A stretch of DNA of 64,000 nt from UBA1664 sp964531715 (GTDB lineage: Bacteria > Pseudomonadota > Alphaproteobacteria > Micavibrionales > UBA1664), in contig CAZHEE010000003.1 in assembly GCA_964531715.1 (NCBI GenBank), forward strand, positions 1 through 64,000, given 5' to 3'. The notes below the pieces were generated by a model that saw nothing but the letters and a program-made list of their open reading frames with translations, was not told the origin of the DNA and made no database searches. A program made the position numbers and the translations under genes. Below are positions 42,193 through 51,503 of this stretch, piece by piece (position 1 is the first letter of the stretch; each line of letters begins with the position of its first letter).

Positions 42193-45100
42193 ATGCTCCC
42201 AACTAATATGACATCATTTTACGATTTAAAATTTCAGGATGAAAATGACAATGTTCAACATTTGCTCAGTGAAATTCAAGCCGCGAAGCTGAACGAAACT
42301 GAGATTGAACAACATGCCCATGTGATGGTTGAGGCGATGCGTAAAAGCCGTGCCGACCTGAAAGGCTTTAACGCGTTGATCCAAACTTATAACCTGACTT
42401 CCGATGAGGGGTTGGCTCTCATGACCTTGGCAGAGGCTTTGCTTAGAATCCCTGACCCTGCAACCGCGAATGCGTTGATCAGTGATAAGTTATCCGATGG
42501 GGATTGGGCGGAATTATTTAATCAGGCGCAGGATATGACAGGGCGATTTTCAGGCTTTGGCCTGACCCTCTCGCAAAAAATGATGGATACGATGCTGGGT
42601 AAGGTCGGCATGCCTTTCATCCGCAAGGCCTGTATTGAGGCAATGCAGTTGATGGGAAAAACCTTTGTTTTAGGACGTGATATTGATGAAGCGATGAAGG
42701 CCGCGAAAGACGGGCGAGCCAAGGGCTATATCTATAATTATGACATGCTTGGTGAGGGTGCGCGAACATTTTCTGATGCCGATTTTTATTACGAAAGTTA
42801 CCGCCAAGCGGTTCAGGCCGTGGGCGAAGCGGTTCAATCAAACGCGCTTGATGCCCCTTATGCGCAAGGCGGTGTCTCGGTCAAACTGAGCGCGCTTTAC
42901 CCGCGTTATGACTACGCGCATGAGAACGAAGCCTTGGCATTTCTAATCAAACGGCTGCTTACCCTATGCGAGTTGGCGGCAGGCTATAACATTACGCTGA
43001 CCATTGATGCGGAGGAATGCGATCGGCTTGCCATTTCTCTTAAAGTGATTGAAGCCGTGCTTCAAAATCCGATTGTCAAAAACTGGAAGGGGTTTGGTCT
43101 GGCAATACAAGCCTATCAAAAAAGGGCATATACCCTGATTGATAAAGTGATTGAATGGACAAAAATATATGAGTGCCGTCTGCATGTTCGGCTTGTGAAG
43201 GGTGCCTATTGGGATACGGAAATCAAACATGCGCAGGTTGAGGGTTATGAAGGCTATCCTGTTTTCACACGCAAGGACAATACGGATTTATCCTACCTCG
43301 CCTGCGCTTATAAGTTACTGCAAAACAGGGATGCACTCTATCCTTTATTCGGGACGCATAACGCGCATAGCGTTGCCGCAATTATTAACATGGCGGGCGC
43401 GGATAAGGGCGGCTTCATGTTTCAGCGGCTGCATGGTATGGGCGTTCAGTTGTATGACCAAATTATCGCGCAAGACATCCCTGTCGGTGTTTATGCCCCT
43501 GTCGGTACGCATAAATATCTGCTTGCCTATCTCGTGCGGCGGTTGCTTGAAAATGGCGCGAACTCATCCTTCGTAAACCAGATTTATGATTTGAAGATCC
43601 CGATTGATGAGCTTATCCAAAGTCCAATTCAAACAATCATGGCGCGTGAAGAGCAAGGGCAGTCGCACACCCATGAAAAAATTCCGCTTCCTGCCGATAT
43701 TTACAGCAATCGCAAAAATGCAAAAGGCTATGACTTAAGTGAAGATGCGCCTTATCACAGGCTTGCCCGCGCGATTGAAAGTTATGGCGAACGGAATTAT
43801 CAGGCGCATTCGATCATAAATGGTGAAAGCGTGCAAAAAGGCGCATTATATGAGATTAAAAGCCCGTCCAATCAACAGGATATTATCGGGCGCGGCAGTA
43901 ATGCCGATGAAGCTCTTATCAATCAGACATATCAATCTGTCTCGCAAGCCTTTTATTCTTGGCGGGACAGACCGATTGAGGATCGTGCAATTATTCTCGA
44001 AAATATAGCAGATGCTTATGAGAAAAACGGCGATGAGATTATTGCTCTGCTCATAAGGGAGGCAGGAAAAACCATTCCCGATGCTGTCGCTGAACTCCGT
44101 GAAGCGGTTGATTTTTGTCGCTACTACGCGGTTCAGGCACGGCTTACTTTGGGTAAGACAGAAATGGAAGGCCCAACGGGGGAGCGCAATATTTTATACC
44201 ATGAAGGGCGCGGCGTATTCGTCTGTATTTCGCCATGGAATTTTCCTTTTGCAATTTTTACCGGGCAAATTGTCGCGGCACTGGTCAGTGGGAATTGCGT
44301 GATTGCAAAACCGGCGGAGCAGACACCTGCCATTGCAACCCTCGCGGTTCAACTCATGATAAAGGCAGGTTTGCCAAGGGATGTTATTGCCCTGCTACAG
44401 GGCGATGGCGCGATTGGTGAGACAATCATCAATCATAACCAAGTTGCAGGGGTGGCCTTCACTGGCTCAACCCAAGTGGCTAAAATAATACAACGCCAAC
44501 TCGCCGCGAAAGAGGGTGCAATCCTGCCGCTCATTGCCGAGACAGGCGGGCTGAATGCGATGATTGTGGATAGCACCGCTCTGCCTGAGCAGGTCACGGA
44601 TGATGTTATCAATTCCGCCTTTGGCTCGGCAGGGCAACGATGTTCGGCTTTACGGATATTATGCCTGCAAGATGATGTGGCGGATGAGATGATCACGATG
44701 ATTAAGGGCGCAATCGCGTGTTTGATTGTTGGTGACCCTGCCTATCTTTCAACGGATGTCGGACCGATTATCGATGCCGAAGCCAAGACTAATTTAGAGG
44801 TTTATCTCGAAACACTCAATATTGCGGATAGTGGAATGACCTTCGCGCCGATAGATGAGCGATTGGGATCTTATGGGCATTTCTTCCAACCCGTCATGAT
44901 CGAAATGGATTCGATTGAATACATTAAGCAAGAGGCTTTCGGACCGATTTTGCATGTTTTGCGCTATAAACAAGGCGAGCTTGATAGTTTGATTGGGGCG
45001 ATTAATGCAAAAGGCTATGGGCTAACCTTTGGATTGCATAGCCGCATCCATAGGCGACAGGATATGATTATCCGCAAAATCAATGCAGGGAATATTTATA

Positions 45101-45276
45101 TCAATCGCGGGCAGACTGGCGCGGTTGTGGGTGTTCAACCCTTTGGCGGTCGTGGACTTTCAGGGACAGGTCCAAAGGCAGGCGGTCCAAACTATCTCTA
45201 TGCCTTTACCCATGAAAAGGCGGTGAGCGATGACATCACGGCTTCAGGCGGAAACGCGACGTTAATAAATCTATAA
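42193..45276 (+). CDS. putA: Bifunctional proline dehydrogenase/P5C dehydrogenase PutA
   Basis: Oxidises proline to glutamate with channelled intermediates; membrane-associated, FAD and NAD dependent. At 1027 residues it is the short form without the N-terminal ribbon-helix-helix DNA-binding domain, so it should not repress its own gene. The proline dehydrogenase domain (about 85-480) shows QGGVSVKLSALYPRYDYAH, then VRLVKGAYWDTEIK and RRLLENGANSSFV. The aldehyde dehydrogenase half shows SPWNFPFAIFTGQIVAALVS, AETGGLNAMI (Glu) and GQRCSALRIL (catalytic Cys). The ATG at 42193 or the one five codons later could be the start; neither has a Shine-Dalgarno. Confidence 0.95.
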   Translation: MLPTNMTSFYDLKFQDENDNVQHLLSEIQAAKLNETEIEQHAHVMVEAMRKSRADLKGFNALIQTYNLTSDEGLALMTLAEALLRIPDPATANALISDKLSDGDWAELFNQAQDMTGRFSGFGLTLSQKMMDTMLGKVGMPFIRKACIEAMQLMGKTFVLGRDIDEAMKAAKDGRAKGYIYNYDMLGEGARTFSDADFYYESYRQAVQAVGEAVQSNALDAPYAQGGVSVKLSALYPRYDYAHENEALAFLIKRLLTLCELAAGYNITLTIDAEECDRLAISLKVIEAVLQNPIVKNWKGFGLAIQAYQKRAYTLIDKVIEWTKIYECRLHVRLVKGAYWDTEIKHAQVEGYEGYPVFTRKDNTDLSYLACAYKLLQNRDALYPLFGTHNAHSVAAIINMAGADKGGFMFQRLHGMGVQLYDQIIAQDIPVGVYAPVGTHKYLLAYLVRRLLENGANSSFVNQIYDLKIPIDELIQSPIQTIMAREEQGQSHTHEKIPLPADIYSNRKNAKGYDLSEDAPYHRLARAIESYGERNYQAHSIINGESVQKGALYEIKSPSNQQDIIGRGSNADEALINQTYQSVSQAFYSWRDRPIEDRAIILENIADAYEKNGDEIIALLIREAGKTIPDAVAELREAVDFCRYYAVQARLTLGKTEMEGPTGERNILYHEGRGVFVCISPWNFPFAIFTGQIVAALVSGNCVIAKPAEQTPAIATLAVQLMIKAGLPRDVIALLQGDGAIGETIINHNQVAGVAFTGSTQVAKIIQRQLAAKEGAILPLIAETGGLNAMIVDSTALPEQVTDDVINSAFGSAGQRCSALRILCLQDDVADEMITMIKGAIACLIVGDPAYLSTDVGPIIDAEAKTNLEVYLETLNIADSGMTFAPIDERLGSYGHFFQPVMIEMDSIEYIKQEAFGPILHVLRYKQGELDSLIGAINAKGYGLTFGLHSRIHRRQDMIIRKINAGNIYINRGQTGAVVGVQPFGGRGLSGTGPKAGGPNYLYAFTHEKAVSDDITASGGNATLINL

Positions 45277-45359
45277 ATGAAAGTTTTATAGAGATTTTAT
45301 TAAGGTTTTGACCTTTATACTTGAGTAACATGATAAAAATAAAATAATAAGAAAATCAT

Positions 45360-46592
45360 ATGCTTGATACATCGTCATACGTTAAACGCAAAACATTTAA
45401 AGCAGGAAAAATCATTTTTAAAGAAGGCGATATTCGCGAGAATGCTTATATTTTAGAGGCAGGCGAAATCCAAATTATCAGGGGCGATATCCATGATAAA
45501 GCCAATATTATGGCAACCTTATCCGAAGGTGACTTGTTCGGTGAAATGGCTTTAATCGAGCCTGGTTTGCGTTCAGCCACTGCAATGGTCACTGAGGATT
45601 GCGTCATTTATATGATTTCGCCTGATTTGTTGGAAGAACGCCTAAAAGGTCTCGACCCAATTGTTATGTCGATATTTACAAGGCTGGTTGAGGGCTATCG
45701 CTTCGGACGCATTGAAAAGGATAAAAGCGGTGACTTGTTTCGCAAGTTTTTAATGCAAGAGCAAGCCGAGGAAACAAAAAAAGCTCTGTCTGTTTTCTCA
45801 TCTAAAAAATCGGAATTTTTAAAAGAGCTGGCGATGGAACAGGAAGTCCGCCGCGCCTTGAGCGAACGGCATTTTCAACCCTATCTCCAACCGATTGTCA
45901 GTCTGTCTGATAATCAAATTATCGGTTTCGAAACGCTTATCCGCTGGCATCATCCTGAAAAGGGCATGATTATGCCGGACAGCTTTATTCCGGTTGCGGA
46001 ACGCATGAATTTGATACAGGCGATTGACCGTCAAATGCTTGAGATGGCTTGTGAGGTTATTCCCAAAATGGCGCGAGTGGTTAAAAATAACTCTCTTCCA
46101 TTTATAAGTGTTAATTTATCAGGCGTTAATTTTGAAGACAACTCAATGGTTCTTGGTATAGCCGAAGTGTTAAATGCGGCTGATATCAACCCTGCAAATA
46201 TTAAGCTTGAAATTACTGAAAGTGCATTTATCGGTAATGCGGATAAGGCCGCGAAAATCCTCGAAGGGTTGAAAAAATTGGGCGTGACGATTGCATTGGA
46301 TGATTTCGGGGTCGGGTACTCATCGCTCGGTTATCTTCACAAATTCGCGATAGACGGGATTAAAATTGACCGCAGTTTTACCAAGCGCGCGCGCGATAAT
46401 CGCAAAGGCATGGATATTGTAGAGGCGATCGTCAATCTGGCGAAAACTTTTGATCTGGGTGTGATTGCCGAAGGAATTGAGACAAAAGACGATGTCGATG
46501 CATTGACAAAAATCGGCTGTGTCGAAGGACAAGGCTATCTTTTCGGCAAACCCCTTACAATCGATGATGCCTTATCTCTCTTATCGCATTAA
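45360..46592 (+). CDS. Cyclic-nucleotide-binding domain fused to an EAL phosphodiesterase
   Basis: 410 residues. A CNB/Crp-like sensor domain (about 8-125: FKAGKIIFKEGDIRENAYIL; LFGEMALIEPGLRSATAMV) is joined by a helical linker to an EAL domain (about 165-405). EAL motifs are intact for catalysis: ETLIRW in place of EALLRW keeps the Glu, then NLSGVNF, LEITESAF, LDDFGVGYSSL with both Asp, KIDRSF and AEGIET. It is predicted to hydrolyse c-di-GMP under control of a nucleotide or other ligand. A link to the flagellum or polysaccharide synthesis is possible but not shown here. Confidence 0.93.
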   Translation: MLDTSSYVKRKTFKAGKIIFKEGDIRENAYILEAGEIQIIRGDIHDKANIMATLSEGDLFGEMALIEPGLRSATAMVTEDCVIYMISPDLLEERLKGLDPIVMSIFTRLVEGYRFGRIEKDKSGDLFRKFLMQEQAEETKKALSVFSSKKSEFLKELAMEQEVRRALSERHFQPYLQPIVSLSDNQIIGFETLIRWHHPEKGMIMPDSFIPVAERMNLIQAIDRQMLEMACEVIPKMARVVKNNSLPFISVNLSGVNFEDNSMVLGIAEVLNAADINPANIKLEITESAFIGNADKAAKILEGLKKLGVTIALDDFGVGYSSLGYLHKFAIDGIKIDRSFTKRARDNRKGMDIVEAIVNLAKTFDLGVIAEGIETKDDVDALTKIGCVEGQGYLFGKPLTIDDALSLLSH

Positions 46593-46938
46593 TTTTAACG
46601 CGAAGTTCACAAAGTAAAAGGAGTAGAGGCGAAGTTTAAAAGTATGCCTCATAACACGGCGTGCAATAGTGCGAACAACAAATAAAAATGAGGGGGATTG
46701 AAGTAGGTAAGACCTGAGATAGCTTGTATAAATGGCTGCGATGTATGGACGAAAAAGTCGATTAGTGACATCCGCATTCCTTGTAACACTATCGTTGCAC
46801 ACCCTTCGCAAAACCGAATTTAGTCTTCTCTGAACGCATACATTTTGGACAATTCATGATAACTCATACTTATTATCATCAAATCTAAACATATTTTTTA
46901 CCTATATAACTATAGTAATTTAGCAATCTTTAAAACTT
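46593..46938. repeat. Intergenic region with an AACGCGAAG-type repeat
   Basis: AACGCGAAGTTCACAAAGTA with GGAGTAGAGGCGAAG (46595-46637) resembles 13399-13440. The remaining 300 bases show no gene, terminator or other structure I can support. Confidence 0.55.
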
Positions 46939-47484
46939 TTAAACATTATATTTATCCATTAATTTTACGCATTTGTGATAGCGCCAGCGAATAAAAATAA
47001 TTGATACGGCTAACGATATAAAAATCGATAAAGATACTAATGTTTGAGAATCTGGAGGATTAAGCTCATTAGTGGTATTCTGTATTTGATTGCTTTGACC
47101 TTCGAAAAGCAATTCATTCATTATGCTATCCGTACTAGAATTATAAGAATCCATAAGATACGTTATATATGCAATTGAAAGAACGGCACTTATGAAATAA
47201 ATAATAACGAACAAAAGTAACGCTTTGATAGTAATTGGAAAAACAAGATAATTTAAGTTTTTTGTTAGATGTAAAAGATTTTTATTATTTTTTAAAGATA
47301 AAGGAATAAAGCTGAAAAACAAAACTAACCATAAAATGCCGATAAAAGAACTTTGAAAACTTTTTATGAAAATAAGTGTTATTACCATCGCTGAGAATAA
47401 ACATAATAATATTTTTGCCAAAGTGCTGATGTCTTTGTCATTTAAATGTTTAGCAAGTTTATATTCGCTTAAATATAATAACAT
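46939..47484 (-). CDS. AT-rich membrane protein of unknown function
   Basis: 181 residues with about four membrane segments (near 24-42, 46-62, 82-108, 146-164) and a polar Asn/Ser-rich loop (DSYNSSTDSIMNELLFEGQS) before the last. No family recognised. Its low GC content differs from putA and mtaB, so it may be acquired. A degenerate start region precludes certainty about the first codon. Confidence 0.6.
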   Translation of the reverse strand: MLLYLSEYKLAKHLNDKDISTLAKILLCLFSAMVITLIFIKSFQSSFIGILWLVLFFSFIPLSLKNNKNLLHLTKNLNYLVFPITIKALLLFVIIYFISAVLSIAYITYLMDSYNSSTDSIMNELLFEGQSNQIQNTTNELNPPDSQTLVSLSIFISLAVSIIFIRWRYHKCVKLMDKYNV

Positions 47485-47507
47485 AAATACTCAAATTTCT
47501 CTTTTAC

Positions 47508-47575
47508 ATTTCCCCGACTTGATCGGGTATCTATTGATTTCAGCCTCTGGATCCCAGCTTTCGCGGGGAAGTCAT
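47508..47575. repeat. Degenerate palindromic repeat with CTTGA loop
   Basis: CCCGA-CTTGA-TCGGG (47514-47528) is followed by GGATCCCAGCTTTCGCGGGG. This is another stem sequence on the constant loop. Confidence 0.7.
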
Positions 47576-47719
47576 GTAATGACCATCCAATCAGGAAGGC
47601 CAAACCAAATTAGCCCCAGTGAGCGTATTCGCCGACTTGGGGGTACCGTTAAGCACTGAAATTATTCCAGTTCTTCATGAATTTGATTGTGTTATAATTC
47701 TTTTGGAGAGGTTTTGTCA

Positions 47720-48550
47720 ATGTTTAATGCCGCAAAAATACCATTTATTAAAATGAACGGACTGGGTAATGACTTTGTTATAATTGATGAAAGATTAAAA
47801 ACATACAATTTCTCTCATGAGGAACGTATTAAAATATGCGATAGATTTACAGGCATAGGCTGTGACCAGCTAATATTTCTTCGCAAATCAATTAATTCAG
47901 AAGCTGATATCTTTATGAATATGTATAATTTTGACGGTTCGGAATTATATACTTGCGGTAATGCGACTCGATGCGTCGTTCACTGGTTTGGGGCAGATAG
48001 AACTATTATTGAAACAAAGGCCGGATTATTTGAATGTTTAAGAAATGCTGATGAAACCATAACGGTAAAAATGGTTCGCCCTGAATTGAACTGGAAGAAA
48101 ATTCCTTTGTCACAAGATTACCAGTGGGATGAATTACCTGATATGGGCTTTGGATTACCTCAAGGCTATGTCGTAAGCGTCGGAAATCCTCATATTGTTT
48201 TTCCCGTTGCCGATCTATTCAGCATAGATTTGGAAAAAATAGGACCTCAAATTGAGCATCATTCGTTTTTTCCTGAAAGAATTAATGTTGAATTAATACA
48301 AATTGAAACCCATAGTAAAGCGCGAATGAGAGTTTGGGAACGTGGGGTTGGCATCACAAAAGCATGTGGTTCAGGTGCAACAGCCGCAGCATTTGTTTTG
48401 ATTAAAAAAGGTTTTGTAAAAGAAAAAGAAATAACAGTTGCAATGGATGGTGGAGACTTAAAACTTTTATATGATGGTGAATTTATGTGGATGACAGGTT
48501 CTGCCTCATATAATTTTGAAGGCGAATATTATCGAAATATTTATCGTTGA
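47720..48550 (+). CDS. dapF: Diaminopimelate epimerase
   Basis: Converts LL- to meso-diaminopimelate for lysine and peptidoglycan. The start MFNAAKIPFIKMNGLGNDFV (47720) has GGAGAGG upstream; 276 residues. The two catalytic cysteines are in YTCGNATRC and KACGSGATAAA; FIKMNGLGNDFVIID is diagnostic. The gene is more AT-rich than mtaB. dapF-mtaB neighbourhood is usual in alphaproteobacteria, here separated by one small gene on the other strand. Confidence 0.94.
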   Translation: MFNAAKIPFIKMNGLGNDFVIIDERLKTYNFSHEERIKICDRFTGIGCDQLIFLRKSINSEADIFMNMYNFDGSELYTCGNATRCVVHWFGADRTIIETKAGLFECLRNADETITVKMVRPELNWKKIPLSQDYQWDELPDMGFGLPQGYVVSVGNPHIVFPVADLFSIDLEKIGPQIEHHSFFPERINVELIQIETHSKARMRVWERGVGITKACGSGATAAAFVLIKKGFVKEKEITVAMDGGDLKLLYDGEFMWMTGSASYNFEGEYYRNIYR

Positions 48551-48554
48551 AAAA

Positions 48555-48586
48555 AAACCGCTAGGGAGTAATCCTCAAAGCGGTTT
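48555..48586. terminator. Terminator-like hairpin after dapF
   Basis: AAACCGCT pairs with AGCGGTTT, with an inner AGGGA/TCCT-like helix; A-rich before, short T run after. Confidence 0.65.
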
Positions 48587-48616
48587 GTTATAAGTTAAAC
48601 ATGGGTCAAGGCTTTC

Positions 48617-48850
48617 TTACATTGTTTCGCGTATCTCTACACGCTTAAAGTCGGCGAAACCGTGACGTGCAAGTGTGTTTAATGACTGAAGCTGACGCAA
48701 AAGCTCCTCCATATCATTATCATTTTCGGCATTTAAAAAGTCAGGGCGTTTCTTCTTTGACTGAACAACCAGCACGCGGTCGAGTGTACCATCGGCCAAA
48801 CGCGCCTCCTCTACATGCACTTTGTTAACATAGGGGTGTGTTACGAGCAT
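48617..48850 (-). CDS. Small protein of unknown function between dapF and mtaB
   Basis: 77 residues from MLVTHPYVNKVHVEEARLAD. GGAAGGAGGATAGA before ATG is one of the strongest ribosome binding sites in the window, which supports expression. Mixed beta then helix (VLVVQSKKKRPDF; MEELLRQLQSLNTLARHGF). No family recognised. Confidence 0.68.
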   Translation of the reverse strand: MLVTHPYVNKVHVEEARLADGTLDRVLVVQSKKKRPDFLNAENDNDMEELLRQLQSLNTLARHGFADFKRVEIRETM

Positions 48851-49024
48851 TTCTATCCTCCTTCCAAAAGTCTATAAATGTGAAACCATTATTCATCGCA
48901 ATATAATTGATCTGAATAACTTTAACTTATTTTAAAAAAGCGTAAAATGCAAAGTTTTTATGCCTCTAACTTCAATAAAACAATAATATTTTAAGCTTAT
49001 GAAAATTTTGAAGTGCGAATTTCG

Positions 49025-49062
49025 TTGTTTTTCATTTTTAAGATGCGCTATAGACTATTCTC
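49025..49062 (+). promoter_or_regulatory. Putative leaderless promoter of mtaB
   Basis: TTGTTT (49025-49030), an 18-nt spacer and TATAGA (49049-49054) lie 8 nt before the ATG at 49063. Confidence 0.4.
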
Positions 49063-50403
49063 ATGACCGCTACGCCTGAAATCCTGACCTTCGGTTGCCG
49101 CCTGAATGCTTATGAGAGTGAGGTCATGCGTAAGCATGCCGAAAAGGCAGGGTTGGCAAATACCGTTATCGTTAACAGTTGCGCAGTCACGAAAGAGGCT
49201 GAACGCTCTGTCCGTCAAGCCATCCGCCGAGCGCGTAAGAAAAACCCTGCCGCCAAGATCATCGTCACGGGCTGTGCCTCGCAGATTAACCCTGAATCCT
49301 ATGCCGCAATGGATGAGGTCGATCTGGTGGTCGGTAATGATTTGAAACTACAGGAGAGTGTTTGGGGGAATCTTAACCCCTCACCCGATGTTGCTCACGC
49401 TCCATCACCCTCTCCCCGGGGAGAGGGAAAGCCGACCGAAGAGAGGCAGGGTGAGGGGATCAGCGATTATAAAAATAAAATCCTCATCAATAATATCATG
49501 GAAGTCGAGGAAACGGCGAGCCATCTGGTCGATGGTTTTGACGGGAAAGCGCGGGCTTTCCTGCAGGTTCAAAATGGGTGTGACCATCGCTGCACCTTTT
49601 GTATTATTCCATATGGGCGCGGTAATTCACGGAGTGTTCCGCTGGGCCAGATTGTCAAGAATGTTCGTCATCTGGTTGCAAAAGGCTTTAACGAAATTGT
49701 TTTAACGGGCGTTGATGTTACGTCATACGGCCCTGATTTACCCGGTAAGCCGACATTAGGACAGATGATAAAACGGCTTTTCGCGTTAGTGCCTGAATTG
49801 CCCCGCTTGCGCCTCTCCTCCCTTGACCCTGTCGAGATTGATGCGGATTTATGGTGGTTAATTGAGCATGAACATCGCTTTATGCCCCATCTTCACCTGT
49901 CGTTACAAGCGGGGGATGACATGGTTTTAAGGCGGATGAAACGCCGCCATTTACGCGATGATGTGATTAAGGTCTGCGATAAGGCTCGGCGGCTTCGCTC
50001 TGATATTGTGTTTGGTGCGGATATTATTGCCGGTTTTCCAACCGAAACGGATGCTATGTTTCAAAACACGCTGAATATTGTTGAGAAATGCGATTTGACA
50101 TTCCTGCACGTCTTCCCTTACTCGGAACGTGAGGGGACACCTGCCGCCAAAATGCCGCAAGTTGACCCCGCTGTTCGAAAAGAACGCGCGAAATTACTCC
50201 GCGAGGCAGGCAAAAAACAAATATTGGAGTTTAATCAGGCTCAAATCGGCAAGATAACGAGTGCGATTATTGAACAAAACGGCCATGGCAGAACAGATCA
50301 TTTCGCAGAAGTGAAACTTGATAAAAAGTTAGAGGCAGGGCGTTTAGTTCAGATTAAAATCACTGACTTTATTGACGGACAGTTGATGGGTGAGGTTTTA
50401 TAA
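49063..50403 (+). CDS. mtaB: tRNA threonylcarbamoyladenosine methylthiotransferase MtaB, with repeat-encoded insert
   Basis: Radical-SAM enzyme that adds a methylthio group to t6A37 of tRNA. Domains in order: UPF0004 with Cys in TFGCRLNAYE, VNSCAVTKEAE and VTGCASQ (second cluster), radical SAM with QNGCDHRCTFCIIPYGRG, and a short TRAM-like C-terminus. At 446 residues it is longer than normal because residues about 105-132 (PSPDVAHAPSPSPRGEGKPT and on) are encoded by a palindromic repeat inserted in frame between the two domains. All cluster cysteines are intact, so it is probably active. Confidence 0.94.
   Translation: MTATPEILTFGCRLNAYESEVMRKHAEKAGLANTVIVNSCAVTKEAERSVRQAIRRARKKNPAAKIIVTGCASQINPESYAAMDEVDLVVGNDLKLQESVWGNLNPSPDVAHAPSPSPRGEGKPTEERQGEGISDYKNKILINNIMEVEETASHLVDGFDGKARAFLQVQNGCDHRCTFCIIPYGRGNSRSVPLGQIVKNVRHLVAKGFNEIVLTGVDVTSYGPDLPGKPTLGQMIKRLFALVPELPRLRLSSLDPVEIDADLWWLIEHEHRFMPHLHLSLQAGDDMVLRRMKRRHLRDDVIKVCDKARRLRSDIVFGADIIAGFPTETDAMFQNTLNIVEKCDLTFLHVFPYSEREGTPAAKMPQVDPAVRKERAKLLREAGKKQILEFNQAQIGKITSAIIEQNGHGRTDHFAEVKLDKKLEAGRLVQIKITDFIDGQLMGEVL
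49377..49458. repeat. Palindromic element (family B) inside mtaB
   Basis: Outer ends CCCCTCACCC and GGGTGAGGGG are exact inverted copies, and the centre has CCTCTCCCC-GGGGAGAGG. Same family as 41474-41580, which lies between genes. Read in frame as about 27 residues. Confidence 0.88.
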
Positions 50404-50454
50404 ATTCTTCATGCATTTCTTTAAACTTTGCAATCTTCGTGTTAAGAACATGAC

Positions 50455-51153
50455 ATGACAAACACACATCACCCTCAAATTTTCTGTGCGATTGATACGA
50501 ATGATTTTGATAAGGCAAAAGCGCTTATTGAAGCGGTCAAAGACATTTGCGGAATTAAATTAGGATTGGAATTTTTCAATGCTTACGGTTCTCAGGGCGT
50601 TCGGGATGTTATGGCGCATGCGCCTGACACACCGCTTTTTCTTGATTTAAAGTATCATGATATTCCAAACACTGTAGCGGGGGCTATTCGCGCAGTGACA
50701 CATCAGGTTCAGCCCGCTTATATAAATGTGCATGCAAGTGGAGGCTCGGCGATGATGAAGGCCGCGAAAGAGGCTTGCCCATCTGGTACAAAGCTTCTCG
50801 CCGTAACAATTCTGACATCACTCCATGCGCAAGATTTGGAAGAAGTCGGGTATAGTAACGATATATCGTCTCAAGTGAAACGCTTGGCAATGCTAGCGAA
50901 AGAAAGCGGGCTAGATGGGGTTGTTTGTTCACCTCATGAAATTGAGATGATTAAGGAGGCTTGCGGGCACGATTTTATCACAATGGTGCCTGGTATCCGC
51001 CCCGAAGGCTCAGCCATGAATGATCAAAAACGGGTCATGACACCGAAAGAGGCTATCACTCATGGCGTTGATCATATGGTAATCGGCAGGCCGATTACAC
51101 AAGCAACCGACCCTGCCGAAGCCGCAAAAGCAATCATGCTCTCGCTTTCTTAA
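50455..51153 (+). CDS. pyrF: Orotidine 5'-phosphate decarboxylase
   Basis: Last step of UMP synthesis. 232 residues. Catalytic tetrad in PLFLDLKYHDIPNTVAGA (Asp-x-Lys-x2-Asp at about 63-68), with IKLGLEFFNAYG before it and VPGIRPEGSAMNDQKRVMTP and HMVIGRPITQA at the phosphate site. 51 bp after mtaB, on the same strand, with no clear ribosome binding site. Confidence 0.96.
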   Translation: MTNTHHPQIFCAIDTNDFDKAKALIEAVKDICGIKLGLEFFNAYGSQGVRDVMAHAPDTPLFLDLKYHDIPNTVAGAIRAVTHQVQPAYINVHASGGSAMMKAAKEACPSGTKLLAVTILTSLHAQDLEEVGYSNDISSQVKRLAMLAKESGLDGVVCSPHEIEMIKEACGHDFITMVPGIRPEGSAMNDQKRVMTPKEAITHGVDHMVIGRPITQATDPAEAAKAIMLSLS

Positions 51154-51154
51154 A

Positions 51155-51376
51155 TTAATGTTTGACAGTGTCATGATTGCCAGTGTCATTATGTGCATGA
51201 CCATTGGCAAGTATTTCTTTTGTCTCAAGCGTGACAGGCTCAACCTTCACTGACTTTTTTGTCGTTGCGGATGCAAGATCCTCATCTGACATTCTGGCTT
51301 CCTCACGCTTTTTACGCGCATTGTGTAAAACCCAATAGGCCCCTGCGGCGGCAACTGCTGCTTTCCATGAAAACAT
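51155..51376 (-). CDS. Small membrane-anchored protein of unknown function
   Basis: 73 residues from MFSWKAAVAAAGAYWVLHNA, with AGAAAGGAAAAAATT before ATG. The N-terminus is a single hydrophobic helix followed by a basic patch (RKKREE), then a polar tail ending in His/Asn/Asp. No family recognised. Confidence 0.6.
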   Translation of the reverse strand: MFSWKAAVAAAGAYWVLHNARKKREEARMSDEDLASATTKKSVKVEPVTLETKEILANGHAHNDTGNHDTVKH

Positions 51377-51503
51377 AATTTTTTCCTTTCTGTTATCGTT
51401 CATTATCTCCAACGATTAAATGCATGAAAAGTTCTCGATGCTTGACAGTCACCCCTCCAATCTGGGATAAATACGGCTGTTTCAATAAATAAGAAGATAA
51501 AGC

